Part shown: positions 18,154 to 27,642 of the stretch, one piece after another | Layout of the letters: the number at the start of each line of letters is the position of its first letter | Numbering within the stretch: the first letter of the stretch is position 1 | NCBI GenBank assembly: GCA_039889035.1 | Contig: JBDQQY010000036.1 | Location: 38,265 to 102,264, forward strand | Length of the DNA: 64,000 bases | Origin: Plantactinospora sp039889035 | Lineage (GTDB): Bacteria; Actinomycetota; Actinomycetes; Mycobacteriales; Micromonosporaceae | Direction: 5' to 3' | The notes under the pieces: model-generated | Databases searched by the model: none | What the model was told of the DNA's origin: nothing | What the model saw: only the letters and a program-made list of their open reading frames with translations | Position numbers and translations under genes: made by a program

Positions 18154-18973
18154 TCAGGCGCGGTTGCGTTCGAGTGTGGTTTGTAGTCGGTAGGAGTCGC
18201 TGCCGGTCTCGATCAGGTAGCCGTTGAACGTGAGCCGGTCGACGATGGCGGAGCAGAGTCGTTCCTCGGTGAAGGTCTTGTCCCATTCGGAGAAGGGGGC
18301 GTTGGAGGCGACGGCGACGGCTTTGCGTTCCTCACGTTCGGTGAAGATCTGGAACAGCAGCTTCGCGCCGGTGCGGTCGAGGTTGAGGTATCCGAACTCG
18401 TCGAGACAAAGTAGGTCGTAGCGGGCGTAGCGGTGTAGGGTCCGCGACACGCGCTTTTCGTTGTGGGCCTCGGCGAGTTCGTTGACCAGGTTCGCGGTGG
18501 TGGTGTAGTGGACCTTGAGGCCGTGTTCGGCGATGGCGGTGCCGATACCGATGAGTAGGTGACTCTTGCCGGTGCCGGAGTTGCCGAGCAGCACCAGCGG
18601 GGCGCCGGCGTTGACCCAGGCCGGGTTGGCGAGGTTGTTGACGTAGACGGGGTCTACGTGGGGGGTTTTGTCGTAGTCGAAGTCGTCGAGGCGTTTGGGA
18701 CGGTGGAAGGCGGCCTCGCGGATCAGGCGTTGTTTGCGCCGCTCGTCGCGGTCGGCGATCTCGGCGCGGAGCAGGTCCAACAGGAAGCCCTTGTAGTTCG
18801 CGCGGTCGCGTAGGGCCTGTTCGGGCGATCTCGGCGTAACGATCGCGGATGCTCGGCAGGCGCAGCTCAGCGCAGGCGGTGTCGATAGCGGCGTCGATGG
18901 GATCGACGCCGGGGGCGGACTGGCGGGGCCGCGGTGTGCGGGAAACCTTGCCGGTGGAGGCGGTCGAGCTCAC
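18154..18973 (-). pseudogene. istB: istB, IS21 helper ATPase, frameshifted
   Basis: The helper of IstA is a AAA+ ATPase with Walker A 'GNSGTGKSHL' and Walker B 'LLCLDEFGY'. The N-terminal 50 residues (from ATG 18973, 'DAAIDTACAELRLPSIRDRYAEIA') lie in one frame and the remaining 210 or so in another. The frame is restored by removing one base in the GGG run at about 18823-18825 (giving ...EIA-EQALRDRANYKGFLLD...). It therefore looks like a single-base insertion or a sequencing error. Confidence 0.85.
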
Positions 18974-20641
18974 GCGGTTGTGCCTTTCAGTCGATGTTGC
19001 AGCAGTTGGTCGTAGACGCTCATGGGCGGCGGTTTGTGTTCGGTTCCGGAGGGCAGCCGCCGGGAGTGCAGGGAGATCACCCGGGCGCCGGGAACGTCGT
19101 CGACCGGCTCGGCCAGCTCCAGGCCGTCCGCGGCGATGGCGTCAGCGGGTTTGCCGGTGGTGGCCTGCGGTGCTGCGCCGGCGCCGGCGTCGGCGGACTT
19201 GCGGACGTCGATGGCGACCAGTTCCGGACTGCACGAGCCGGCGTTGACAGTGGCGGTGATCCCGGCGACCATCGCCGGGTGCGGCAGCTGCCGGTGCAGC
19301 AGCAGCACCTCGATCAACGCGCGGGTGCCGGCCGCCTCGCCGTGCGCGGCGCGGGCCGCGGCCCAGAACGCATCGTGGACCGAGGTGAACGACCCTTCCG
19401 CGCGGGCCTGCGCCAGAGCGGTCGACCCGGCGAGGGCACCGGGTTTGACCAGAAGTATCTCCAGGTAGTGGTCCAGGTCGTCGCGGTAGTCGTAGCGGCG
19501 TGACAGCCGTGGATGGCGGGCCACGACCTGCCTGCCGTCGAAGACCAACACCTCGTTGGCCCGCAGGCTGACCCGGACCTTACGGTCGATGAACCGCGCT
19601 GGCACTGAGTAGTAGCACTGCCGTACCACGATGCGGCGTTGCGCCGCACCAGCGGCGTCAGCGTGGTACCAAGTTCGATATCATCATCCGGCAACCGGTG
19701 CAGCAGCGGCACCTCCACGGCGAAGTTGAAACCGATACTCGCCGGCGCGCCGTGGACATGCCGGGCGTCCTCATTCGCGTCGATCACGGCCAAGCGGTCG
19801 TTGAGCTCGGCCAAAGAGGCGACCTGCGGCGGCGGGACCAGGTGGTTACGGCGGAACCGGCCGCCCTCGTGCTCCACCCCACCCCCTTCTCGTGCGCGCC
19901 GTCCTTGCCCGGCAGGCAGTAGAACGCGTGGAAACCGTAGTGCGAGCGGAAGGCGACCCACCGCTGCGACTCCACCCGCCCCCGACCGAACAGCACCTGC
20001 CGCACCGCCGGCCTCAGGTTGTCGTAGCGGATGTGCCGGGTCGGCACCCCACCAAGAACCCGGAACGCCTCCACATGCCCTTCCATAAACGCCTCCTGGC
20101 CCTGCGAGGCGAACACCCGATGTACGGCCTTGCCCGAGTACGACATTCGCAACGTGAACAGGTAACACTTCATCGACTTGCCGGCCACCACCGCGAACGC
20201 CTCGGCGAAGTCGACCTCCGCCTCCTCGCCCGGGGCGTGGATCTGCGGGACCATCCCGTCGAGGTGCCCGCGCCCCTCGCGCGCCTCGGCCAGGATCTCC
20301 GGCCGCCGACGGGCCACGTAATTACGCCCCGTCGAGTACGACGCCTCAGTGAAACCATGCTCAACAGCCAGACGCTGGCAGATCCGCTCGATCGTGTGCC
20401 GCTGCTTACGCGGACCCGTCACGTCCTCACGCAACATGGCGTCCACCACGGCGAGTACCGGCGTCAACACCAGCGGCCGCCCCCGCACAGGCCGCCTACG
20501 CGGCGGCGGGAGCGCCGACGCCAACGCCGCCCGAACGGTACGACGTGACACCTGATGCCGGCGCAACTCTCGCTGAGACGCCGACGGATCTGCCCGCCGA
20601 TCAGCGCGGATGCGCTCGAACAACTCGACACGCGTGAACAC
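18970..20641 (-). pseudogene. istA: istA, IS21 transposase, two frameshifts
   Basis: DDE transposase read in three segments. The N-terminal part from GTG 20641 ('MFTRVELFERIRADRRADPS', helix-turn-helix, then 'EEAEVDFAEAF' and 'RYDNLRPAV' of the catalytic core) runs to about 19880. There a C/G-rich run (19874-19886) shifts the frame; the middle segment ('RRNHLVPPPQVASLAELNDRL') continues to about 19640. A second shift leads into the C-terminal segment ('VRQCYYSVPARFIDRKVRV' to the stop at 18970). At least two independent shifts argue for real decay rather than error. Confidence 0.83.
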
Positions 20642-20665
20642 CCCGGCCTCCCGATATGACCAGGA

Positions 20666-21010
20666 TCAACCTACGTAGTTGGAGATCATGCCCAGGAACT
20701 GGGTGGCTGCGAGGTCCACGTCCTCGACCCGTACCGTTCCCGCCTCGTGCTCAGCCAGGAGGTAGCTGCGTACGGACTCGAAGTAGGGCATCTTCCCGTG
20801 CGAGAACTGCGCATGGGCCAGCTCCGGGAACCGCGGCAGCTCGGCGATGACGATCCGGAACAGGTCGGTCATCTGGACTCGGGCCAGTTCGTGTGCTACG
20901 ACACCGGCCGGTGTCGGCCTCGAACTTCTGAAGCCTTCGGGGGTCGCCGGTCTCCCCGGCGGCTTCTGCCGCGGCCTTCAGCAGGCGGGCGGCCAGTTCC
21001 GTAAAAGCCG
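20666..21010 (-). pseudogene. TetR-family regulator C-terminal remnant cut by the IS21 element
   Basis: The stretch 'ELARVQMTDLFRIVIAELPRFPELA' followed by 'ESVRSYLLAEHEAGTVRVEDVDLAATQFLGMISNYV' is typical of the AcrR/TetR C-terminal ligand-binding domain. Upstream coding ('ARLLKAAAEAAGETGDPRRLQKF') continues in another frame, so at least one frameshift is present. The protein ends abruptly at the IS21 boundary instead of the usual final helix, and the DNA-binding half is missing. Confidence 0.7.
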
Positions 21011-21106
21011 GCAGGTCCGGGGCCAGGTGCCGGGCGGCTGGTGTCGCGTACCAGGGGGTCGCAGCCGCGACCGGCTGCGCGTCCGGCCCGGTCGCGGAGT
21101 GCCAAG

Positions 21107-21718
21107 TCAGCTTGAGACTTCCTCCCGTCGCCGGTCGTCGCTGGCTGTGGCGGGGATGGCGTTGTCGATGAGGACGGCGGCGATGGCGGCGGCGGTGGGG
21201 AAGCCGTCGGCGTTGAGGACCCGGGTGCGGGTCGCGGCGCCGTCGATGAGCAGCGCGAGCTGCTCGCCGAGCTGTTCAGGGTCGGCGGCGCCGGCTTCGC
21301 GGGCGGTGTCGGCGAGCCGCGCGGCGACGGCTTTCTTGTAGTCGCGCGCGTGTTGGGATGCGGGGTGCTGGGGGTCGTGGAGTTCTACGGCGGCGGCGAT
21401 GTAGGGGCACAGGGGGGTGGTGGGGGGAATGTCGAAGGCGGCGAGGAGCCGCTCGCGGGGCGTGAGGTCGGTGCGGTCGAACACGCCGGACAGAACGGAG
21501 GGGTCGAACCGGCGCAGGTACTCGGCGACGAGTTCGTCCTTGCCGGGGAAGTGCTGGTAGGCCGTGCGCTTGGACACCTGGGCCGCCGCGCAGAGCTGGT
21601 CCATGCCGGTGCGGTTGATCCCCTGCTCGCGGAACAGCTGCTGGGAGGCGCTGAGGATGCGCTCGCGGGCGCCCCGGCCGCGGCGGCGGCCCGTGGGGCC
21701 CTTCTCCAACTCCGTCAT
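21107..21718 (-). CDS. TetR-family regulator divergent from an SDR gene
   Basis: 203 residues from ATG 21718. The DNA-binding domain (about 15-60) reads 'RERILSASQQLFREQGINRTGMDQLCAAAQVSKRTAYQHFPGKDELV'. The C-terminal part is the TetR type with 'CPYIAAAVELHDPQHPASQHARDYK', where 'CP' and 'H' are conserved in this subgroup. It is divergent from, and 145 bases away from, the SDR gene at 21863; the promoter region between contains GTGTAC motifs at about 21751 and 21804. It likely represses the SDR/reductase cassette in response to a small reactive ligand. Confidence 0.9.
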   Translation of the reverse strand: MTELEKGPTGRRRGRGARERILSASQQLFREQGINRTGMDQLCAAAQVSKRTAYQHFPGKDELVAEYLRRFDPSVLSGVFDRTDLTPRERLLAAFDIPPTTPLCPYIAAAVELHDPQHPASQHARDYKKAVAARLADTAREAGAADPEQLGEQLALLIDGAATRTRVLNADGFPTAAAIAAVLIDNAIPATASDDRRREEVSS

Positions 21719-21862
21719 GGCTCCATGGTACCCCAGTTGGGTAACGACCGGTGTACATAGTTTGCGCCCCGGCCACCCGCCCAGTAACGTAAGAACACAG
21801 GACGGTGTACTTAACGACGCCACCCCAGGTACTTACGGCACCACCGACCCAAGAGAGAGACC

Positions 21863-22597
21863 ATGGGAAAGCTTGACGGCAAGGTAGCGGTCATCACCGG
21901 AGGCACCAGCGGCATGGCGCTGGCAGGCGCGAAGCTGTTCGTCGACGAGGGAGCGCACGTTTTCATCACCGGCCGCCGCCAGGACGCCCTGGACGAGGCC
22001 GTGAAGCAGATCGGCCGCAACGTCACCGGCGTCCAGGGTGACGCCGCCGACCTGGACGACCTGGACCGCCTCTACGACACGGTCAAGCGGGAGAAGGGCA
22101 GCCTCGACGTGCTATGGGCCAGCGCCGGCGGGGGCGAGCCCGCCCAGCTCGGCGAGATCACTGAGGCCCAGTTCGACACCTGGTTCGGGCTCAACGCCCG
22201 CGGCACCCTGTTCACCGTCCAGAAGGCCCTCCCGCTCTTCAACGACGGCGGCTCCATCCTCATGACCGGCTCCAACGCCTCCCTCGGCGCCTTCCCCGGC
22301 TGGAGCGTCTACGCCGGCAGCAAGGCCGTCCAGCAGGCCTGGGCCCGCGTCTGGCTCAACGAGCTCAAGGACCGCCGCATCCGCGTCAACGTCCTGACCC
22401 CCGGCCAGGTCGCCACCGCCAAGCAGGAAGAACTCTTCGACGAGGCCACCAAGCGCCAGTTCGAGTCCCTCATCCCCCGCGGCCAGATGGGCCGACCCGA
22501 CGAAATCGCCACCGCCGCCCTCTTCCTCGCCTCCGACGACTCCAGCTACGTAAACGGCATGGAACTCGTCGCCGACGGCGGCACCACCGCCATCTGA
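21863..22597 (+). CDS. Short-chain dehydrogenase/reductase
   Basis: 244 residues with the SDR Rossmann motif in a variant form (TGGTSGMALAGA, residues 12-23, Met-Ala where Ile-Gly is usual), the NAG-type segment 'WASAGGGE', catalytic Ser in 'LMTGSNAS' and the Y-x-x-x-K pair in 'YAGSK'. The C-terminus 'SDDSSYVNGMELVADGGTTAI' is the classical SDR ending. AGAGAGA precedes the ATG. It heads a likely two-gene operon with the NADP-F420-type oxidoreductase 32 bases downstream and is probably controlled by the divergent TetR. Substrate unknown. Confidence 0.92.
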   Translation: MGKLDGKVAVITGGTSGMALAGAKLFVDEGAHVFITGRRQDALDEAVKQIGRNVTGVQGDAADLDDLDRLYDTVKREKGSLDVLWASAGGGEPAQLGEITEAQFDTWFGLNARGTLFTVQKALPLFNDGGSILMTGSNASLGAFPGWSVYAGSKAVQQAWARVWLNELKDRRIRVNVLTPGQVATAKQEELFDEATKRQFESLIPRGQMGRPDEIATAALFLASDDSSYVNGMELVADGGTTAI

Positions 22598-22629
22598 ATC
22601 GAACAACCACAACCAGGGCAGGACATCTC

Positions 22630-23253
22630 ATGAGCAACATCAGCATCATCGGCACCGGGAACATGGCCCGCACCATCGGCGCGCGGGCGATAGCGGGCGG
22701 CAACACCGTCGAGGTCATGGGACGCGATCAGTCCAAGGCCGCTGACCTAGCCGAGGCTCTCGGCGGCGGCACCACGACGGGAGAATGGGGCACCGCCCCG
22801 GCCGGGGACATCGTCATCGTGGCCCTGTTGTACGACGGTGTCGTGCCGGCCGTCGCCCAGTACGGAGACGCTCTCGCCGGCAAGGTCATAGTCGACATCA
22901 GCAATCCCTTCAATTCCACGTTCGACGGGCTAACCCACCGCGAGGAGACCTCGATCGCGCAGGAAGTCGCCAAGGCCGCCCCGGCCAGCGCCAGCGTGGT
23001 GAAGGCGTTCAACACCATCTTCCGTCATGTCCTCGAGAAGGGTCGGCCCGACGTCTTCATCGCCGGCGACAATGCGCAGGCCAAGGCAAGTGTGGAGGCG
23101 TTCATCGAGAGCCTCGGGCTGCGCCCGCTGGACGTCGGCGGCCTGAAAATGGCGCACTGGCTGGAAGGAGCGGGCGTGGTCACGGTGGGCCTCGCCAACC
23201 ACGGGGTGGGAAACTTGGACTTCGCCCTCAGCATCACCGAACTTCCCGTCTGA
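22630..23253 (+). CDS. NADP oxidoreductase, coenzyme F420-dependent-like
   Basis: 207 residues with an N-terminal dinucleotide fold 'SIIGTGNMARTIGARAIAGGN' and 'VMGRD' at the end of beta-2, then 'DISNPFNSTFDG' and 'SVVKAFNTIF', which match the NpdG/YqkF-like family of F420H2:NADP oxidoreductase relatives. It follows the SDR gene closely and is probably co-regulated. Members annotated this way are often of unknown substrate, so F420 use is only possible. Confidence 0.88.
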   Translation: MSNISIIGTGNMARTIGARAIAGGNTVEVMGRDQSKAADLAEALGGGTTTGEWGTAPAGDIVIVALLYDGVVPAVAQYGDALAGKVIVDISNPFNSTFDGLTHREETSIAQEVAKAAPASASVVKAFNTIFRHVLEKGRPDVFIAGDNAQAKASVEAFIESLGLRPLDVGGLKMAHWLEGAGVVTVGLANHGVGNLDFALSITELPV

Positions 23254-23289
23254 ACAAACGGTTGACGGATTACCGAAAGGACAGCGCCC

Positions 23290-23493
23290 GCCGCCGTAAA
23301 GCAGTTCAGTCCAGCGGTGCATCGCTGAATGTAGCGAACCTTCGATACCGAACGCCACGTCGATGTCCGACCATCGGTCGCCGCCCTCGACGGCGTGGGA
23401 ACCGGTGATGACGGCCCCGACGACGGCAGGGCCACCTTCGGCTAAGCCGAGCAACTGCTCCCGGATCGAGTCACGCTTGCCGACGGAGAACAC
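23290..23493 (-). pseudogene. Nucleotidyltransferase N-terminal fragment
   Basis: About 65 residues from 23493, beginning 'MFSVGKRDSIREQLLGLAEGG' and containing the nucleotidyltransferase metal motif 'GSHAVEGGDRWSDIDVAFGI' (G-S-x10-D-x-D). After that point the reading continues without similarity into the opposite-strand gene, so the C-terminal two thirds are missing. Such proteins are often aminoglycoside-adenylyltransferase-like or toxin-antitoxin nucleotidyltransferases. Confidence 0.65.
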
Positions 23494-23710
23494 CCCGTCA
23501 CCCTATCGCCTCGATTCGATGAAATATGCGTTCAACTGACGGCCGCATAGGCATCCTCTCCTGCCGCAGAGCGGGCGCGGTGACAGGTCGTCTACAAGTC
23601 GCAGAGGGTGACGACTCCGGCTGGCGTGTGGCGCACGGTCATGTCGATGTGCGTGCGTTCGCTAACCGGCGTATCGGCGGCTTGGCGAACTGGCTACCTA
23701 TACTTCGCCA

Positions 23711-24034
23711 GTGGCATCAGTGACGGAGGCATGGGTTCGGATTGAGGACTGGATGCGACGGCACGCGCCAGCGAGCACCAAGGCGCTGGCCCGACCGGCG
23801 GCCCAGGAATCGATCACCGCCGCCGAAGCCGAGCTCGGCCTGCCGTTTCCCGCGGAACTGGCTGAATCGCTGCGCCGGCACGACGGCCTCACGGAGTGGG
23901 CGAACATCCTGCCTGAAGCGACTCCGCTCTCCGTAATGGGCATCGTCGAGTATCGCCAGATGCGTATGGAGATCGCGCCCGATGTCGATGGTTTCGCTCG
24001 GCACGGTGCCGAGGCAGAGCCGTGGTGGCATGAA
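23711..24034 (+). pseudogene. SMI1/KNR4-family protein, 3' truncated
   Basis: The 5' part encodes 'ALARPAAQESITAAEAELGL' and 'FPAELAESLRRHDG', the signature of SMI1/KNR4 (SUKH) proteins, and reaches 'EPWWHERWV', the segment preceding the conserved 'PFA/DGxG' region. There it is replaced by integrase sequence on the other strand. SUKH proteins commonly act as immunity proteins for secreted nuclease toxins. No toxin gene is adjacent, and the gene appears broken by the integrase insertion. Confidence 0.65.
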
Positions 24035-24430
24035 CGTTGGGTGGCCGCTGCTGTCGTCCTTGGTGTGGTCGGTGGTTGTTGAAGTGGTCGACGTACACGC
24101 CGATTACGGTCAGCGCGTGCCGCTCGTTGTAGACCAACATGTGGTCGGTGCATTCGTCGGAGGCTGCGGCCCCAGCGTTCGATGTAGCAGTTGGCCCTCG
24201 GGGTGCGGGGCGGGGTCTTGACGACCGTGATGCCTTCGGCGGTGAACACCGTGTCGAAGGCGGTGGTGTACTTGCTGTCTCGGTCGCGGATGAGGAACCG
24301 GAACCGGTTGGCACGCTCGCCCAGGTAGGAGCGACGAGCCGCAATCCGACCCTGGCCGGTCGCCCGGACGACCGTGCCGTGGCATCTCGTCGACGGTCGC
24401 GCCGCGCCCGATAGGAATCGTTTCGCATCC
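24030..24430 (-). pseudogene. Integrase-core (IS3/IS481-like) transposase remnant
   Basis: Pieces of a retroviral-integrase-type DDE domain appear in three frames: 'FTAEGITVVKTPPRTPRANC' with the terminal catalytic Glu in 'CYIERWGRS', then 'TDHMLVYNERHALTVIGVYV' and 'DHFNNHRPHQGRQQRPP'. The order is correct for the C-terminal half of an integrase, but frameshifts separate the pieces and the N-terminal half is missing. Confidence 0.75.
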
Positions 24431-24469
24431 GGCGTCGAGCAGGCGCCCCGGTCCTGCGGTCACGGTCGA

Positions 24470-25912
24470 CTACGTGTACTGCGCCGCGATCTCGCGGAGC
24501 GCTTCGATGTGCGCGCGGGCGGTCCGCGCGACCGTATGCCTGTTCCGCAGGACAGGATCGAAATTCCAGCCGAAAGTCAACGAGCCGGACAGGTCGTCGG
24601 TGGAACGGATGGCCAGCGACCGGGGATGCCTGGTGGGAAAGTCGAATAGATTCGGCTGTGGGGACGTCACTTCGAACAGCGAGGGCTGGGGATTCTTGGC
24701 CGATCTCATGAAGTTGACCGTGATGTCGACATTGTCGCGCACCGCGCGGACCAGGCTTCCCCGAGACCCGGTCATCGTCTGGTGGAGCGCCAGGTAGCCG
24801 GTGCCACGGTTGGGCATCTGGCGGAGTTGATCCCGCGCCAGGTTCACCGCGTCGTGCGCGCTTGTCACGACCGACAGGTCGAGAATCATCGGCACCTGGG
24901 TGGCGACCCAGCCGATCGCGTCCAGCACGTCGTATCCGCCGACGCCGCCGTCTCGGCCGTGGTAGGTGTACTGCACCTTGAACAGGGTGTTCCCGCCGCA
25001 TCTCGTCGACGCGGCGGCCAGGCTGCCGAGGAGGATCTCTACCATGCCGAGGTCACCTCGTACGGCGGACGCGCGCCTCAGCGCTTCGGCGGACGCGCGG
25101 TCGAGGCCGACGACGAACGTCTCCGTTCGGTCGGCCAGCACCGGTTGGACACCCACATGGTCTTCCGGCAGGAACCGTTCCGCGACTCCTGCCCAGAAGG
25201 CGCCCTCGGCAACGCCGGCGCTACCCATCGCGTGCTCCCGCACGGACCTGGCGACGCCCAGGATCGATGCCGTGGCCGATGGCTCGACAATCTCGCCGAA
25301 TGCGAGTTGCCTGTACGTCTGCGCGAGATCGTCCATGAAAACAAGCCAGGAGATAGCGTCGAAGCCGAAGTGGCTGACGACGACCAGCAGGCGCGCCTGG
25401 GCGACCGAGTCGCCGGTGAGATACGCGATCCGGATCAGCGGCCCGTCGATCAGGTCCAGGTCCTGTCGCAGGCGCTCGGCGTGCTCGCGTAGCGTGCCCA
25501 CCAGCCCCGCACCCAATCCAGGCACCAGGTCGATGGTCTCGAAGATCTCGGCCGTCTCTTCCGCAACCACGTACTGGTGCCAGCCGCCGTCATCGGAGCC
25601 GAGGCGCAACCGCAGACCGTCATGACGGGCCACCACCGCCCGCACCGCCTGTTCCAGCAGTTCGGGTCGCAACAAAACCGCCGGTGTGAAGACCAGGCCG
25701 AGCACGGGCACACCGCTGACGGCCCGTAGCGCCTCCTCCTGCAGCGGTAGCAGCGGTACCCGCGCGGGCAGCGGGAACTCCGGAGGCTGGTCGGCCAGGG
25801 ATGCGTAGCCGAGCCGCTCCGTCCGATGCCGAGGAAGCCGGCTGGCTGTCGAAGGAAGACTTACGGGCGCGACGGGCCCCTCTGCCTCGAAGTCAGGATC
25901 GGTGTAGATCAC
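24470..25912 (-). CDS. Free-standing NRPS condensation/epimerization-type domain protein
   Basis: 480 residues from GTG 25912, chosen because AGGGAGG lies 7 bases upstream. The fold is that of an NRPS condensation domain: 'PLLPLQEEAL' opening, 'RPELLEQAVRAVVARHDGLRLRL', the active-site motif as S-H-F-G-F-D-A (residues 180-186; second His H181 and Asp kept, first His and final Gly replaced) followed by 'ISWLVFMDDLAQTY', and 'DNVDITVNFM', resembling the N-x-x-G region of E/C domains. No adenylation or carrier domain is present, and transposase debris flanks both sides. It may act in trans with an assembly line elsewhere or be a leftover. Confidence 0.8.
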   Translation of the reverse strand: MIYTDPDFEAEGPVAPVSLPSTASRLPRHRTERLGYASLADQPPEFPLPARVPLLPLQEEALRAVSGVPVLGLVFTPAVLLRPELLEQAVRAVVARHDGLRLRLGSDDGGWHQYVVAEETAEIFETIDLVPGLGAGLVGTLREHAERLRQDLDLIDGPLIRIAYLTGDSVAQARLLVVVSHFGFDAISWLVFMDDLAQTYRQLAFGEIVEPSATASILGVARSVREHAMGSAGVAEGAFWAGVAERFLPEDHVGVQPVLADRTETFVVGLDRASAEALRRASAVRGDLGMVEILLGSLAAASTRCGGNTLFKVQYTYHGRDGGVGGYDVLDAIGWVATQVPMILDLSVVTSAHDAVNLARDQLRQMPNRGTGYLALHQTMTGSRGSLVRAVRDNVDITVNFMRSAKNPQPSLFEVTSPQPNLFDFPTRHPRSLAIRSTDDLSGSLTFGWNFDPVLRNRHTVARTARAHIEALREIAAQYT

Positions 25913-26329
25913 AGGTCGGCCTCCCTTCGGGTACCACCGGCCGGCGCCATCTCCTCCACTACCGCCAACGAACCGCTGCCCGGCCGTCACTGTAGTGGCC
26001 AGACCAGGGCGTGGCTCACGTCCCGTAAAGGGGTGACGCCGAACCTCACCACGGACTGCCCCGACGGAATCGGAGTAGCGGCAGATCACGCGGAACAGCT
26101 CGTGATCGACGAGACGGCACGACATCGTCTGATTCTCGCCTCGCTCATTGCTACTGCCTGTCTGAAAACTCACGCCTGTCGGTAATCCTAGGAGTACCCG
26201 ACAGGTGCATGGGCGAGTCGCTCGCACAAATCAGTCGGACAACGCGACCCGCGCGATATATCGGTGTGATCCGCGGAATCACTGTTAGCGATGCGGTCAA
26301 GTATGCGGACGTGGCGCTATCAGACGCTC

Positions 26330-26700
26330 CTATCCGCACACCGCCCAGGAGATTGACTGCGCTGGCTGAACGGGTAGCGACTGAAGAGGAGCATCGCCCG
26401 CCGTACCACCGGGTCGTCGACCTGTTCGACCGGCACGTACACCCGGGAGCCGACCAGGGCATGCCCACGGTCGGTGCTGTAGGTCGCGTTCACCACGTTG
26501 ACCGCGTTGGTGACCTTGCCCGCGCACCCGACGTACTGCGGTTTCACCCCGCAGGTCGCGTGCCGGTCTTCTCCACACCGCTCTCGTCCAGCACCAGGAT
26601 CGCCGGCCCGCCCTGGTCGGCCAGATGCCCGGCGACGAAGTCACGGGCCGTGCCCATCGCGGCGAGAGTGTCCCACGACGCGCGTTCCAGCAGCCGCTGC
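26330..26700 (-). pseudogene. IS701-type transposase remnant
   Basis: Two frames hold consecutive pieces of an IS701 (DDE_5) transposase. The first reads 'DTLAAMGTARDFVAGHLADQ' and 'GGPAILVLDESGVEKTGT' (containing the first catalytic Asp). The second reads 'PQYVGCAGKVTNAVNVVNAT' and 'RGHALVGSRVYVPVEQVDDP'. A frameshift lies near 26545, and the C-terminal half with the last catalytic residue is missing. Confidence 0.75.
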
Positions 26701-26749
26701 GAGCATCCTCGCCAGCGATCGGCGCCCGCTCGACTCCACCAAGGTCGAC

Positions 26750-27030
26750 GTCGTCGTTGACGCCATCGAGGCGACCGCGACCAAACTGACAGACCTCCTC
26801 GGCGTACGAGCCGACCGCCTCTGCGCCGTCGGGTCTCCATCTCCGGCGACGTCGACACCCCGCAGGGCATCGTCCGCGAGTCCGGCATCATGGGCTGGAT
26901 CGATGTGCCGCTCCGGAAGATCCTGGCTGACCGCCTCGACCGCGACGTGCTGATCGAAAACGACGTTCGAGCCCTCACGGTCGGCGAACACTGGTTCGGC
27001 GTAGGCGCCCGCCCCCGTGACAACGAGGTT
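26750..27030 (+). pseudogene. ROK-family regulator/kinase fragment
   Basis: A short + strand stretch codes 'GIVRESGIMGWIDVPLRKIL' and 'DRDVLIENDVRALTVGEHWF', matching the 'GIVxxSxxxGWxxVPL' and 'VENDVNALAxAExxFG' core of ROK proteins, with an upstream piece 'TKVDVVVDAIEATATKLTDL' in another frame. Both ends are missing; the fragment abuts the IS701 relic on one side and a broken membrane-protein gene on the other. Confidence 0.65.
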
Positions 27031-27550
27031 GACCAGCCACCGCGCCTCGTCAATTCACGGCCCTTGGACAGGCCGCGGTCCAAGACGAATACCAGCGCGT
27101 ACGCCTCGGCGAAGGCGCATACCGCCCACATGGTCCAGGCCAGGTTGCTGGAGGTTCAGGGGTTGGTGCAGCACGTTGAATGGGCCCATGAACTCGGCGA
27201 ACACAGGGCCCATCCATACGATGAGGCCGAGCCGCCATGCCCTGCTGTGCAGGCCCGTCGTCCAGGCAGGAGCGATGGACCGGTAGACGGAGGCGTAGCC
27301 GATCCCGAACGCGAGCATCCCGCCGAGGATGATCAGCGGATTCTCCAGAATCCGTGGAAGTGGCTCCAGTTCGTTCCACGCGGTGATGACTTTGGGATGC
27401 TTGCTGGGTTTCGGGATCGAACAACAACCCTTCCGCGCCTGGGCGTGAACCGCCGAGCAGGCGGAATGTGACGAACGTGCCTAGCACGAACGCGATGCCT
27501 CCGGCGAGGCCGGCAGCGAGTGTTTGCCAGATCGAGATGGCGTGTCGCAT
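27030..27550 (-). pseudogene. Membrane protein of unknown function, frameshifted
   Basis: A start at 27550 ('MRHAISIWQTLAAGLAGGIAF') leads into one membrane helix. Reading then continues in a second frame ('LAFGIGYASVYRSIAPAW' and 'LGLIVWMGPVFAEFMGPFNV') and a third ('WTMWAVCAFAEAYALVFVLD'), each hydrophobic and in the order of one four-helix protein. Two frameshifts separate them. The family was not recognised. Confidence 0.6.
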
Positions 27551-27610
27551 CGTTCTCCTCCTGCCTGAGTGGGGGTGCCGTGGAGGAAGCGCGCTCGTAT
27601 TCGCTGCGGT

Positions 27611-27642
27611 CAGCCGGTCAGCCGGTCAGCCGGTCAGCCGGT
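27611..27642. repeat. Four tandem copies of CAGCCGGT
   Basis: Four perfect 8-base units (CAGCCGGT) run across the 3' end of the small membrane-protein gene and include its stop codon. This is a short slippage-type repeat without spacers, so not CRISPR. Confidence 0.9.

Larger units (their letters stand above)
18150..20660 (-). mobile_element. Degenerate IS21-family element
   Basis: Two overlapping genes in the IS21 order (istA then istB on the minus strand) occupy about 2.5 kb. The istA stop and istB start overlap at 18970-18973, as usual in this family. Both genes carry frameshifts, so the copy is probably inactive. Its right end lies within a few bases of the truncated 3' end of a tetR-like gene (20666), marking the insertion point. 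Terminal repeats and target duplication were not resolved. Confidence 0.85.

Noticed and set aside
18820..18830. Programmed frameshift in istB
   Set aside because: IS21 elements do not use one at this place, no slippery heptamer is present, and istA is also broken.
27611..27642. CRISPR-like repetition
   Set aside because: Four contiguous 8-base units without spacers; a simple tandem repeat.
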